A stretch of DNA of 64,000 nt, taken from positions 53,152,873-53,216,872 of the forward strand of contig OZ022257.1 in assembly GCA_963978905.1 (NCBI GenBank). Reading direction: 5' to 3'. Source of the DNA: Trichostrongylus colubriformis (taxonomy: Eukaryota; Nematoda; Chromadorea; Rhabditida; Trichostrongylidae). Both the position numbers and the translations under genes were made by a program. The notes below the pieces were generated by a model. That model had not been told where the DNA came from and searched no databases. It saw only the letters and a program-made list of their open reading frames with translations. Of this stretch, positions 1 to 13,763 are shown one piece after another; position 1 is the stretch's first letter, and each line of letters starts with the position of its first letter.

Positions 1-3000
1 ATAACGCAAAAGCAGGAACGGCTGAAATCGTCTAAAACGAGCTGTACTGTGATCATAACCCATACATTTTGCATTCTATGAATATGGAACCTTCATGTAG
101 CTTTATTTTCTTCATAAATATGTCAGGATACTGATTGCCATCGAACCCTTCTTCTTCAAAGAGGTTAGTATCATTTAGAATTTCAGTAAAGATAGGAAGG
201 AAAAACTCAAAAAAATTAGAAATGATAAAAAAACTTTATTTTGTTTCCTTTTTCATCCAAAAATTTGTCTCTACAGCACACGAAATTCAAGGAAAACTGG
301 CGTCGGGCCGAAAAAATTGAGTCAGCTTGGAACATCTGAGCATCCCACCCAATCCAGAACTGCCTAGGAATGTGGTGGGGAAAGGGAAGAGAAAGGTGGG
401 GAAGGAGGAGTGAGGAATGGATATAAAGTAGGTGGCACTGGGATTCTGGTGAGAGTGAGATATAGAGAAACTGAACAGATAACAAAAGGAATGAGATATC
501 GTGGAGCGTTCGCCAGAGCTGAAACTAAGTAAAACTGATTATACTGTTGCTGTAGTCTGCCCAGTATCTGTTTTTCATTTCATTGTTACAAAACATATGT
601 GACTTTATAATCTTCACAAACACCATTTAGAAAAGAGCAGTCAAATCTGCAATTCAGGATACCAGTAGTTCTCCTCTATCCTCATTTGAAATGGACGATA
701 ATTTTGATTAAGAACCTCAGTGCAAATAGGGAAAAACGCAGCATGCATGGAAAAAATACGAAAAACTGAAAAAAAACAGCTTTGTTCTGCCCCATTTTCG
801 TGCACAGCAATGTTCTTCTCGTAGCTCAACAGTGCACGGAAACCGACGAAACCTGCATCGATTCAAAAGAAAATCCTGCATCGGTTCAGAATTGCTGGAG
901 ATTAGGGAATAACGAGTATAGGCGCGGCAATATTCAAATTCATTAGCATATCCTAGACAGGTCCACTGCCCTGTTCCCATTCCTAAAACCAAGTGCATAA
1001 AGAGCTTTCTATGCATGCTAGGAATTGATCTGCTGAGCCGGTACAGTGTACTGTAGCGCATCCACTTCTTGCACCATTGAGAACTTCTAAAAAGATCACC
1101 TAACAGCGCTATGTACTTCATGTGTTGCTGTGAGTGTCATGGCAATATTTGTGTGCATTCAATTTGTCCCAAAAAATTGGTGTGACGTAGCGAGTTAAAG
1201 TCCTAGGCATTTCAGTATAGTGAAATAAATGGTCATAGCGAAGCATCACTACACGGTGGCTAACATCGAAACGCATCAAGTTTCAGTTAAAAAGCTGCTG
1301 TAGCATGACACATCTGCCTACTTGTGCTGAAGAGATCGCAAGTGCATGGCGGATCTTCGCCAACCTTTACGTTTGACACAGCTGCCTATTTTCTGACGCT
1401 ATCTAAACAAGTATACAATTAAAAACCTGTGAATAAACCAGGGAATGAAGCTGATTTTGGTAATATATCGATACAGGAAGGAACTGCTTCTTCAGTACTT
1501 ACTAGTATTTACGATCGACGACGCGGTGCTATTGATTTGCTTGGAAAAACGACCAGGCGTATGGCTATCACCTGGGAGTACATATGGACTGTTCCGGATT
1601 CAATCAAACTTTAGCCAAATAAGTATTTGCCCCAAGGGGATATGTAATAGTATCAAAAAGTCAATAAAGAAGTAAATAGTGAGTGATGATAAAACACTTA
1701 TCAGTACGTGGTCTTCGATCTCCACGGCGGTAACTGAGGCTGTGGAAATGGAGAAGAACTTAAGTTAATGATATCTTTCAAGACGTTCATATTTCAGTAC
1801 GGAGTTTTTCCTACGACGTTTCTAAGCTTTATTGGAGCCGTTCTATTGTTGAGCACTTGAATGATAGATTATTTCTAGATGAACGAGGTTGACGCGTTTC
1901 ACCTATCCACGGGTGGTATCACTGCAGCTTTCTTGACGGCGCCATGAAGTCGGTGCCATGAAAAAAACCAGAAGTCTAGGAAATCAGGCACCCACTTCGT
2001 AGAGTGAATCGATTTTTCCAGGAAAAAGAGAACTTCTCGCCTGATGGAAAAACAGGAGGATGGTGCAGATTTCGAGGAAAATAGCAGCTACCAGAAAAAA
2101 AATATGCGATCGGTATCTACCTTGGAATACCTCCTCACGCCAGACTGTCAGTCAAACGGATATAGAATTGAGCGGAAAGGCTAGCACGAGCCCCAAGGGT
2201 GGTGCTAAACAGCACAAGATCTGCTGATGTAGACGGTAAAAAGATGCGAGTCACATACACAAAGGCACACACAGCTCAGAGAATCCTGGTGCCGCAGCAG
2301 CAGGCCTGCCGCCGCCGGTTCGCCGCGTGACGCGATATGTGCGGCGTAAAAACGTCGCACGATCGCTCGCTCGCTGAAAAAGTCGCGCTCGCACCAGCAA
2401 AAAGCATAGAGCCGCTTTAATTGTGCGCGACAAAAAGTCGCCGCGGAGCGCCCGCCGCAGCCTGGTTGCACGAGCCGCAGAGACTCGATACCCGCCATGA
2501 GTAGGGGACGAAGGGGTTCTGGGCAGCAAGGAAATGACATGTGCATGAAAATCTGCTTATAAGAAAATCCTGCACTAGGGAAATCCGCTTCATAGGGTGA
2601 TGGTGAAGACGTATAATGGCAATCTATCCAAGAAAACCCATCTGTGCTATGGAAGATGAGCAATGGAAGATGAGCACACAAAATTTGCCCTGCGCACTTG
2701 GACAGAATTAAGATCAGAGGAGAACAACGACGACCAAACAAATTCGAACGAAGAGTTCAGAAAAGGAAATGGTTTGCTTTGCTTTTATTCGAAAAGATAA
2801 TCACCTATTCGTCAGCACAAAACCTCAACGAAAATTTATCGTCGTGCATGGCACGACCCTTTAATCAGTGAAATGATGTACTAGTATGCTTAGTTATGTC
2901 AACTAATTCGTATGATCTAGCTCACGACCACTCTAGGGATCGATGATGATCTGGCGGGAACGGGCGGCAATGGAGGCGACTCAGCATACAGTAGATAGCC

Positions 3001-6000
3001 TCATTGATCTCTGACACCTTTTTTGGACTGTTTATTTTGTTTCTCACATTTTTTGCAAGTTTAATTACCCAGTCTGAGGTTCGATAAAGAAGCATCCGTA
3101 TCTCGATCAAGTAACCTCACTCGGCATCACACACTGAACTACCAAGTTCTATCAATTCTCTTTTATGTGAAAGTAGTCTTTCATGAGTCTGCTTCTAGAG
3201 TATTACGAAAGCAGTGAATAAAAGTTTGCTCAAGCCGCGAAAAATCCGAACCTAATATTATTGATAGTCGTTCTCGGAAATGAATATATCAATGTGAACA
3301 CAAGTAAACCCCACCAAGGTGCTCACCTCGCAATAAGCCGTTTTTCAACACATTCGCTATATATCGAATTTTTAAGAAGTAATCCGTTATTGACGATCGC
3401 GTACATTCACGAAGTGAGTTATGACTGAAATTCTATCTCTTTTCAACTTTAAACCTTTTCAATCGAGTTGCATTCAAAATTGGAATAAATTCATTTTTTT
3501 AGTTTTTCGAATCATAATTCAGAATAAAATTAAAACTTTCAAATTGATCTTTACACATTAATTTGCTTTTCTCTCAACTCTAGAGAAAAATGTGGTAGAA
3601 CGTAAATCTAGAGTCAACTTAAGGTGGTCATGATCCACGGCCCCTCATTCACGCTGGAGCTGTTGCGGTATTTGCAAATGGGTGACAACTAAATTTCCTC
3701 TGAAAAAAAAGTCGTTTTTATCGCGGGCTACAGTTGGTGCAATTACTATGAACTGCTTTATGGAATCTCTGTAGCTTATCCATAAAAAGTTTCTGGAATG
3801 CTCCAACAAAACTGGGGAATAGTGTCGCAAGAATTATCCTTCAGCCGAATAGTTTGCTAGTTAGCCAGAACTTTTGCGATGAATTTGATCATTTTAGTAA
3901 AACAACAAAAATGGGATTGTAGAATCAAAAGCATTACGCTGCATTACACATTACAAAAGCATTACACCAAAAGCATTATCTACAGTAGTTTAGTCGAATT
4001 AGCCGAGTCAAGGCACGAGGTTAACTTTACATCCAACTTATTTTTTATGAGCGATAATAATATAACATTTCTGAAAAGGATCGATAAGCAACGAGGCCGG
4101 ATGCATCCAAGTCCCCTCCTTCCGTTTTCGAAATGCTTAGTTCCTACTGATCCAATTTTCATCAATAGTTAACAAGCACCCCGCCAATATTACATCGATC
4201 AAAGCCTTCAGATAACATATGTTTGAACATTGAAGGAATACCGCTTACGACTTTCAAACGCAAAAAAAAACTTACCATGAACCATTAATTATTTCAGAGT
4301 TCTCAAAGGGGTTGTATAACGGACAGGTCACTCACCCCTAAACGAACCTCAGAAGCGTGGATGTGTTGAAGCGATTACCCGGGATGTGTTGCTGATGACA
4401 GTAACTCGACCAAGCTGTTCCTTCCCAGGATGAAGCTGAGATTTGCTATGAAGCCATGGCTATATCCCCTTCCCATGCCCACCCCTCTAGCATAGATGTC
4501 ATCACTGATAATGACGGAGATGATGAGTTTATTAAACAATCCTAACCGAGAGCATTTTCAACAAATTCCGAGTACAACAATAGATTACCAGAGTGCCTAC
4601 CATGTATCGTGAGCATCTTCATACTCTCTATGGATATCATCTGATCCGAATTACATCCTTTCATCCACTGTGTTCTAGACTTTTCTTTAGAATTTTCTGG
4701 AAAAATATTGAGGTTCTCTTTCGATTGATTCCCAGCTTGCAGCAATGCTTTTGCATGGAATCCATTTCCTGTTTGCACCATATCATGAAAATTTGTACAA
4801 AAACAAAATAAGCTTTTGGAGGTAGGCCGTGGATTAGTTGGAGGAAAAAATGTATTGTGTAACATTTTTGTCACCTTTTGTCCTGCTACTCGCCACTTCA
4901 CAGCTCATAAATTATTGATTCTATTTTTGTTAGTTGCTGGTTTCGCCGTCAGCGCGGCGATGCGAAAGTTGGTACAAGTGAGTTACGGGCAAAATCTAAC
5001 AAATAAGCATCCTTGTCAGATAGAGAAAATCCAACTAGCTCTCCATTTTATCCACTTTGAATGAAATTATGACGGTCGGTGCAACCGTTTGCGCCCATTC
5101 ATCCATTACCAGATGTCGCCTTTTCAAAAAATGTGAGCGGTATTGTCGATCATCCCATCAGTTGTTTACCTATTATTGAATATCGGCATCTATTCAACTA
5201 GATTTGCTTCCGGGATCTGAAATGAATGCGGCTAAAGAATTTTTCAACGTCTTCGATAGCATCCGAAGTGATTGTGACGGTGGTTGCGGTTCTTTCCATG
5301 TTTTTAAGTGGAAACCCTGCTGTCAGAATGGTCGCTAGAGTGAAGTAAGCTTTCGTCTGCCCGCCGTTTTCACGTGTACATGGACTAAAAAACGTGCCTT
5401 CAAGTTGGCATTCAATAAACACATCTGCTCTCTAACAAATCAATTATTTGTGATAGTTTGCGAGATGCCTCGAAGAAAATTGTGGCTCTCAGTTGCGAAA
5501 TTTAGGATCACTGGTAAGAAGCTTGAGATAACTTTGAGCTGTTTGCTGTATATATTGTGACCCCTGCTTAGATGGGTACGGCTTTGAACCTGCACCAGCA
5601 AAAAGCACCCCTCGAAGCATTCTAATCCTCTCTGCTTTTCCTGTTCGCCTCTACTTAAACACTTGTGACGAAGAGTTTGGTCCTGACTGTGAATTGTGCA
5701 CCCCTCTCACAAGGCTCCAAATTTAGCACTATCTTCTGCTACACATGCAGGTTTAAGGGAGATGCTTTATCTCCACGTATGTCGAAGTCTAATGAACTCA
5801 CGCGTAGACTCTAGTGTGAGACAAACGCATGGCTATTCCAAAAGTCACAGCGTGAATTTCTTGGTATCCATAATTGCTGACATTTTTGCTTAAAGGAACC
5901 GGAAGGGGTCCGAAACAAGAGGAAGGTGCAAAGAAATGAGCGTTTTGTGACGAACACTGAAGGTTAGAAGCGATAATCAGCGAAAAAAACCCGGGTACAA

Positions 6001-9000
6001 AAGCGCGATGCTGCTGTGTGTATTCACATCCCATTCGCATCAACACACTGTATTTCCGAGTTGTCCGCTGTAGGAAACGGGCAGCGGGCCAACGTTAGTT
6101 GTAGCACCTGACTCCCAGCGCAGTGGAGTGGCCATTCCCACTACATTAGCATTCATGTAAGTAAATCTAGAAACAATATAAGAAAGAGCAAAGTAAAAAG
6201 TAAAGGAAAAAACAAAATTGCAATAGAAACATCTTATTTTGGCACCATGCGAAGGCGTCAAATTGGCGAGTCTGTGCAATGTCGCCCACTTAAACTCGTC
6301 CACACTACGTCTGTTCCACCGTGAGCCAAAATTATCCCCTTCTGGTGTCTTTAATTGGAAGCGTTACAGTAGGTTCGAGCCCCTCCACAAGAAAACTGGG
6401 GGGTGAATATCCAATTAAAGGAGATTGACGAAGAAATTCGATGGATTGTAACATCTTCTCTGTAACGTCTTGTATCTCCACTGCACTTAGAATGACGATT
6501 TTCGAAAAAAACGTAGTAGTAGAGAAAAGGTAATAATAATGTTCAAATTTTTAAATTGCTCGGAGTTTCCCCTTGAAACCTTTCAAAGGCTGAAAGTCTT
6601 GATCATAATTCAGCATCCTTGTGATACTAATAATAATCATTTCTCCATTTTTTTTGCTATTTCACCTCAACTCATACAAGCGTGTAGCCTTGCACACCTC
6701 TCAATTAAACATTCCTGGCTTCTCTGAAGTGCTAAAGCAAGTATGAAACTGAGATGAGAAGTTCATCTTTTTTCATTTATGTGACACTTGGGATATCTTT
6801 TTCTGAAACTGGCACAGGGGGCTTAGTCACAAGAAACACACTAATTTGCATGAATTTGGGTACGTATCACATTGTGCCAGCTCAAAAACTCGCTCAAAAA
6901 AGATTGAGCAGTGCAAGAAGAGCTTATTGTAAGCAGCTGAGAGAAGAACTCGGGGAAAAGATTAGTCTAATAGTAAGATCTAAAAAACAGGAGCTACACA
7001 AGAGCTCGTAGAGATGTGAGAATTTGTAAGAAATCAGTGATTCTGAGTAAAATTTGCTAAAAATTACTGAATTCGCCTAGGATTCGAAGCGGAGAAACTA
7101 ATAAGATTGGAGGAAGCGAGCATGCCCCCTATGAGCAAGCAGATGAAGTCGGAAAAATGGAAAGTCAAAGGTTACTCAGTTTTTATAAAAGAAATAACGG
7201 AATTTGTTCCCAGCAAAAACCATAATTTTTAACGCATTCATTTGCTGCACTAATTATGCGATAATAAAATAGAGAAATAAAAAGCAGTAGTTACGTCATT
7301 GCTCAGAAATCAATTTTGGTATGGTGTTATCCTTCTCTAGGCAAAAGTACATCATGTTCCTAAAAAAACTGGAATGGCTTTGCCTTGTTCCATCGAATAC
7401 TTAAACTTTTTCATGGATAAAGTGGGAACAAATCGATTCCTGCATTGCTTCTAAAAAGTTTCATGTCGCCTAGACATTGCGACAAATGAAATAAAAATGA
7501 TTGTGGAAAAATGAAAGGAATAGGGTAGAAACAGTAGAAATAGTTAATTACTTGAAGGACTTGACTTGACAATATGAAATAACGATGTCACCCTTCCAGA
7601 AGTTAAGAAATGCCTTATTGAGATGAAAGACTCTTTTAATAGCACATGAATAAGGTCACTGATGGCTGAGGCATGGACCCACCTGGAAAGTTTTACGAAT
7701 AAAATTTTATGAGAAATAATAAAGAGTTAAAGTCAGGAAACTTTTTTACAGACTGGAAGCTCGACTTTCGGGATTGCGAGACCAATCTGCTAGGGAAGGG
7801 CAATAAAGGAAATAAGGAACGGTTATTTTCGAAAAGGGTGCCCAAGGTTGTTTCTTGACCACGGAGACGTCATTGTCAGAGCTATCGGGGTAGGCAGTGG
7901 GAAACATATACTGGGCGCTGAACCGAATATAATGCCCACTTCGGCTAGTCGTTGATAACAGTATGTATTGCTTACGACATTGTTTACTTTGAAGATCTGG
8001 TAGTACGCATAGGAGCTGATGAGTCCTCAACATCACTTGAAATTCACGTTAGAGGCAAGCCATACATGCAACTTCTCTTCGGAATCGTGGTTGTATATCA
8101 TTGCTTTTCCGCCCTGTGTGCTTCTGATTTGTGAGAGCTGGCAAATGCACCACCATTGTTATGTTACGAATAGGTATGTTCGTTTATCACAAACTACGCA
8201 GAACCTAAAATTGGTCGATTCAATGAAAAGAGCTTAAGTTGGAACCTCGAATCATCGGATGATATGTAGCTGCACCCCTCACTACTGTCCCACCTTTGAG
8301 TCAGAACCCCTAGTTTAGGTCAGACCCTGTTTTGCGTGTTCAGTACCAGATTTTGCCGGAATGTAATGATTTGATGTTCGTTCTCTGTACTCTAATATCA
8401 GTTTTTTCTTCATAAAAAACCTCAATTCTATTGTCAATGGCTCGTGTTGCACACTATCCGAATAAAGCTTCCTAGAGATATCGATAATTCCACTTCAAAA
8501 CGCTCATCTGGTTGGCTAAACTGTGAGGGATTCGCGAAAAACCTAAATAGAGCGCAATAGGCGAGCTCTATAATACTGCATCTTTCTGGTCGATTTCAAA
8601 GTCGTGCGCGGGAAGGGTCCACTTTTTTACTTCTCTCTGTGCCTTCTCCCGAAAGAATGTTTTACTCAGAAGGCTTTACTTTGATTAACGATAGGCAGCG
8701 ATTAATTGTTGTCCTTCATTGTCTGTGCTCTCGCCGGCCAGGTAAGGACGCAGACCGGGAAGCGCGACGTGTCGCTGGACAAATATAACCCGCTGTTCCA
8801 GAATTTTATGTTAGTCTTTTTCTACTTGGTCCCTTCCATAGAAGACGATTATGCTACGCAAGATTATTTTCACCACGTCCTTTTCAGATGCTATGAACTA
8901 CTACAAGAAGCTGCTGTAGGAATGAAATAAGTAATGAAAAAGATTTCACCACGGGATTGCGGGTGTGTGCACTTATGACGGTAAATCTCGTGGTTGCTCG

Positions 9001-10379
9001 CGGCGAGCGGCTCGGCAGGTGTAAGTACCAGTGGCAGGGCATGGCAGCCTTCAAGCGAGGCAGTGTGGCATGGGTGGAGGAGGCGGGTAGCATGGGCGCG
9101 GAAGGCAGTGTGGCATGGGTGGAACTGCAGAGGTTACGTAGCCACGCTCTACCGGGCTTCCAAGGGCAATCGATTCGGCAACTCGTGCTGATGGCGCCGC
9201 GAGTGCGACGCCGCGAAGCGATTTCCCGTAATAAGTGCACACACCCCGAGATTGCAGTGTGCATCCCGCTTTCGTTGAGCCATGTGTAGGTGGAGTTAGA
9301 GAGGGAGGGGCAATTCACAGTGTTGGCGCCTCTACGACGAAGGGACAGGGGGTACACTGATGAGACTTCTCTAACTTATCTTCAAGGAACCGATCTTCAT
9401 CTAAGGAAACTGACACTTCGCCTAAACTTATTGAGATGGGAAAACCCATCTTCCTTCCGAGCTTTGAGTTTGAATGTGTGTAGTGACGGTGGCAGGATAC
9501 CATTGCTGTAAGGGGGCTTAGATGACAGGGCAAGAATCAGTCGTCTTCCTCTCCTCTCCAAATCTAGTAGCTTCTTATGTATCCTATACCACTAAAATGG
9601 GACTGACTTAAGCGAACACAAAAGGTATCGACAGATTGGAGTGAAATCCGTTCTCTCCGCAGGTTACCTACCTACTAAATTTTGACTATCAAGTGAGCCA
9701 GTTATAAGGCTCACTTTTTTAGGAAGAATTTTCTAGGAAGAGCTATGGGGCGTTGTGCGCTTCACTTCTGTCCCACTGGGCAACCAGACTAAACTTTTTT
9801 GAGTATTAATAGTGACAGACTTTTTCCGTGGCTTTCACTGCCAAGCACGAAAGGCCGTTGACGTTTTTCCTTGAGTTTCGTTCTGCTTTTCTCCACACTG
9901 ATGGGCACCAATTTCATTATTTTCTACGTGATTTTCTGCGTGACTCTTAATAGTTCTATCGTGTTCTCCACTTGAAGTGTGCGTGTTTGCAATGGCGTTA
10001 ATACGACTGATGACGGGAAAAAACCGACTGTTTTTATTTCTGACCAGCTATCGCCGTTTTTTACCGCTCCACCACCGAGCACGAGCCATTTTCGTAATCG
10101 TTTTTGTCATACTCCCTTACCTCGCGACGTGCCTGGTGCGGACGTGAGAAAAACGGGCGCCCATCCAAGAAAAAAACGGGGACGGACGCCGTCAGAAAAG
10201 CGTCCCCTGAAATTATTTCCTTTTCTCATATGTGACCGCGACATTGACTGACGTAGTCGTCAAAAGATTTACGGGGGACAGGGATGAGTACGACTGAAAT
10301 GGCTACGGATGACCCTCAAGGGTACGTGATGCTGGTTCAGCTGGCTATAGAAATGAAGGCGGGTGATGTGCAAGTGTTT

Positions 10380-10460
10380 CGACCAGTTTTTTGAGAGGGA
10401 CAAACCCACTGATGGGCGACGTAACCCCATACTAATCACCGGAACTCTTGCCACATACCC
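10380..10460 (+). repeat. Dispersed repeat, copy 1 (3' part)
   Basis: This segment shares the block around GGGCGACGTAACCCCATA and the following AATCACCGGAAC with the copies at 10,612-10,732 and 27,422-27,530. Only the 3' portion aligns by eye. It looks like a short interspersed element or MITE fragment. No terminal repeats or target duplications could be defined. Confidence 0.45.
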
Positions 10461-10611
10461 CCTTTTCTATAGATCGTATCTGCTTTCAGTTGAAAATTGT
10501 ATTTAATGGAAAATGTGACATTTTAATTGTTTATATTACATAAATCCGAGTTTATCACATAATGACCAAACAAATATCAGTCCTCATTCTTTAACATTCA
10601 TCTTGGACATA

Positions 10612-10732
10612 AGTAGACCAGCTTCGTAGCCAAGGTCTTGAAATCAGCAGCGAATCAATCGTCCTGCAAGACAAACCCTTACATGGGCGACGTGACCCCA
10701 TACCAAGCACCGGAACACTCACCATATACCCG
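10612..10732 (+). repeat. Dispersed repeat, copy 2
   Basis: This copy starts AGTAGACCAGCTTCGTAGCC and carries GGGCGACGTGACCCCATACC near its 3' end. It aligns over about 110 bp to the copy at 27,422-27,530 (AGTGGACCAGCTACGTAGCC). Two copies lie within 300 bp here and the third is in an intron of the micro-exon gene, so this is a mobile or dispersed family. The class is unknown. Confidence 0.5.
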
Positions 10733-11691
10733 ATTAAAGGCATAGTACATTTCGGGGTGCGATCCATCAAACATCTATCAGCTATGAAATCCCTGATGGC
10801 ATTGATCCTCATTCTACAGTCAGCAGACCGTGCGTACCCCTCCCCCATAGAAGCGCCGCTGCATAAACATTGCTACAGGCGCGAACTGTCACTTTCTATG
10901 CCTCTGCTGATCTGCAACATCTCCTGAACCAGTGAGTACCTTGTAAAGAACTTTACAGCTACGAACAGCATGGATGTTGTTGTATTCGAAAGGGTGTATT
11001 ATGTTATTTTATGAATTACCTCCTGAACTGACAGTCGAACTACCTTTGAGCCTCCAGAGTGTGTAGCCTTACTTCAAAATTTCGCACGACGACGAGCGGC
11101 GTGCGACGCAGTTTGTTCGAGTTATGCGCTTCGCGGTAGCTGGTCATAGAACGACTACACGCTAATGTTAGGGACGTGATACGCAGTTGATTTATAATCG
11201 CTTCGGGACCCAACAACATGTCGCCTTAAGCTCGTCCGCATTGCCTGGCTTGCGACATGCCACGGGGCGGAATCCTGACATAAGGATACACACCCACACT
11301 TCACCATAATGGGGTTGCAGCCTTCAAAATGAGCAAGAGCAGATACTGACTGACCCGATGTTTCTCACTGTAAAAGGACAGATCGGTTGATCTACACGGA
11401 TCGTATGCAATTGAAATTTCATACCATCAAGAATGAATGAAATACACCCTACGAAACAACAAATGACATCTTCTACAGCGAACAACTCGGAAAGGTGATG
11501 TTGCAGTTCGACGGGAGCGCGGGAGATGCGAATACGGACCATATCGTCGCGGTTTTTAATCCAGGTTTCTCTACCGATTATCGCTTCCATGTTAGAACAA
11601 TCATTTCGAAACAAACATTTCTTCCCATCTTCGTTCTCCTCCCGAGCCGGGAAGACGAGAGTCCTGAACCTTCCCGGCTTCTTTAAATGTA

Positions 11692-12563
11692 TTAGGCTGT
11701 CCCGAAAGTTCCGGAACACCTTGGCGGACAAGGGTTTTCGGGCCTTCCCGCAATGGTTAACCAGGGCATTTGTCGATTGACTTTGAGGAACGTTCCATGC
11801 CATAGGCATATAAGGATTCGCGCCTATCCACAAAAGGAATAGAGCTCGAAATGGACGAGACGTCACTCCGAGCATTGTACCTCTACGAGTTCTGCCGAGG
11901 CAGTTCCATAAGGGGAATGGTCCAAATAATCAGCGTCGCATGTGGAGCAAGCACAACTATCCACCGTTGGTTCACCCGCTTCCGTTCTGAAGATATAGCC
12001 CTGAAAGTTCAGCAACGCAGTGGCCGTCCATCTGAGCTGACGATCAGCTTTCCAGGAGAACTGTGCAGGAGAACCCCGCGGCAAGCACACGTGAAGTAGC
12101 CCTGCTACTCGGTTGTGGGAACACCACAGTCGATCAGCATCTCACTCGGCTGGGATACCGGAAAGTGCTCTCGACTTGGACACCCCATGCCCTATCCGAC
12201 AGCCGACATCTGGCAACATTCACCCGGGACACCTTGGCGACGCTAGGCTGGGAAGTGCTACCACATCCTCCATATAGCCCCGACCTCGCACCGTCTGACT
12301 ACCAGCTGTTCGCCCCTCTACAGAACTTCCTAAAGGGGAAACAGCTCAAAAAGCAGTGCGACATCGAGATGGAGGTCGAGCGTTTTTTCGCGAGGCAGTC
12401 TCAACAATTCTGGGCGGATGGTATTGGCAAGCTTCCGGATAGATGACAGAAGGTGATAGATAGTAATGGTGGATATCTTGTTAGCTGAAATGCGTTTATG
12501 TTGTAAAGAAATAAATTTGAAAAAAAGTGGTCGGGGTGTTCCGGAACTTTCGGGACAACCTAA
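11692..12563 (+). mobile_element. Internally deleted mariner element (872 bp)
   Basis: The ends are near-identical inverted repeats starting TTAGG(C/T)TGTCCCGAAAG and running into TTCCGGAACACC, flanked by TA duplications (11,690-11,691 and 12,564-12,565). Inside, on the plus strand, is the N-terminal helix-turn-helix part of a mariner transposase (frame from 11,851, ending around GRPSEL). A frame change leads to ENPAASTREVALLLG, and then comes a direct jump to the C-terminal part with HPPYSPDLAPSDY and WQKVIDS-like residues. The segment with the first two catalytic aspartates is missing, so it cannot encode an active enzyme. The ends look intact, so it could be mobilised in trans. The N-terminal half resembles the cecropia/Hsmar1-like mariners known in hookworms; that placement is from memory. 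Confidence 0.93.
11851..12446 (+). pseudogene. Mariner transposase remnant
   Basis: This is coding residue of the mariner at 11,692-12,563. The frame from 11,851 gives the N-terminal DNA-binding region up to about 11,040+1,000 bases (GRPSEL). A shifted frame from 12,063 continues with the second helix-turn-helix and then the C-terminal YSPDLAPSDY block, ending at the stop near 12,446. The remnant has one frameshift, and about 400 bp encoding catalytic aspartates 1 and 2 are absent. Confidence 0.85.
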
Positions 12564-12565
12564 TA

Positions 12566-13763
12566 GATGCAGCACAATTTGAGGAAAGATCAATTGCATG
12601 TTCGTGTTTCGTGTACTCGTCTAGGTGAAAGCCGAATAAACGGCGCATTCCATAACACACATGCTTCATTTCCAGATCACACATGCCTTCAGTTTTCAAA
12701 CTATGTTAGAGCACCAAAACCAATCTTTGGTTGCATAAATGAAGCTGTAAATTTCTTGATCTTATTTTACTAAACACAGCTGCTCTGAGTTTAGAAAATC
12801 CACTTGAAATTTTTTAAGGCAATATTTTTAGTGTACCGTAAAAACCATACTTTGTTTCTAGAAATGACTGGTCAATTCGCTCCACCGGCTGCACATGGAT
12901 GGTCTATATCATCAAAATGTGTAGCCCACTCAAATGATGATGTGAAGATCACTTGCTATCTTCATTTTATCCAGTGCGAATCGTTGTTTAATTCAAGAGA
13001 GAGAAACTCAACGTTCATGAGCGCTTTAGCTCAAGGAGCGTAGCAGATGCAGTTGTACCATTTCACTTTTTATTGCATGATGACAACAATTACATAAAGT
13101 AACGTGACAGATACACTTTATCAGATGAAAGCACTCCTCACTTATAGTAAAAAAGAAAACTGCAAAAAATGAAATAGTCATGCAATACAGTAAAACTGAG
13201 GTTTTCGACTGATCAAAATGTACATTACATGCTTTCTAGGGGTGCCCAGCACCTCGATCGTCATTGGCTGAAGAGCACTGAAACGCGTACCGCTATATGC
13301 TCCAATATACGCAGGTTTTACAAACTGTTTATAACAATTTTCCACCAATGGCGATCGAGATGCCTTCCATAGAGGGTATAATGTACATACATTTAACCAA
13401 GATAACTATATAGGGATTACGTTTGACCTAGAATGCAGTCAACCCCTGAATTGGCACCCTACTGTTTAGCTTTTGAGGAAACTGAGAGAAGTAATGTCGA
13501 GTGAGGAAGACTAAAAGAATCGTTCGCTTCGCCCAAATAACTCAAAATAATTTACTTCAAGGATATGTCAGAGCAGAGGAAATCTTGGAGAGCGAAAAAA
13601 ATAACACGCAGTCGCAAAAATGTTAACAAGGATCTTCAAGAAAGGGTAAATTGGAGTTTAGAAGATTGCCCAACCTGGTTGAGGACAAGTCTACGGTATG
13701 TTACTCGCCAGATATGACTGTGTTCTAGCCTTCTGATGAAAACACACACGCATAACTGAATAT
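12566..13763. other. Intergenic, no supported gene
   Basis: This stretch between the mariner and the 3' end of the protease gene has no supported exon. A weak imperfect inverted repeat (around CACCTCGATCGTCATTGG at 13,250 and CCAATGGCGATCGAGATG at 13,335) could be a small fold-back element. The 3' untranslated region of the protease must start here. No close AATAAA was found on the minus strand. Confidence 0.5.

Larger units (their letters stand above)
1..11691. other. Gene-poor region, no supported gene
   Basis: I see no protein family, no chain of exons and no RNA gene here. Open frames are short (under about 180 codons), overlap on both strands and lack coherent splice-bounded continuation. 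The only structure noted is a GC-rich stretch near 2,260-2,520, an imperfect repeat of GGCAGTGTGGCATGGGTGGA at about 9,058-9,123, a 9-bp hairpin with a T tail near 9,691-9,718, and copies of a dispersed repeat at 10.4-10.7 kb. This is probably intergenic DNA, or part of a gene too diverged for me to read. Confidence 0.55.

Noticed and set aside
2205..2741. 178-codon minus-strand open frame
   Set aside because: Its length is explained by the GC-rich stretch (few stop codons). Composition (many R and C, low complexity) does not look like a folded protein.
4934..4979. Possible exon with good splice borders (TTTTTGTTAG and GTGAGT), encoding AGFAVSAAMRKLVQ
   Set aside because: No neighbouring exon on the plus strand continues it. 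Isolated acceptor/donor pairs this short occur by chance.
5198..5422. Minus-strand frame of 74 codons with plausible composition (TLATILTAGFPLKNMER)
   Set aside because: It has no recognisable family, no splice-linked neighbours and overlaps frames on the other strand. Evidence is insufficient.
8690..8930. Possible small secreted protein (signal-like LLSFIVCALAG followed by TGKRDVSLDKYNPLFQ)
   Set aside because: An in-frame stop lies just upstream, there is no ATG, and no exon partner with matching phase and splice sites was found. It may be a gene fragment but cannot be supported.
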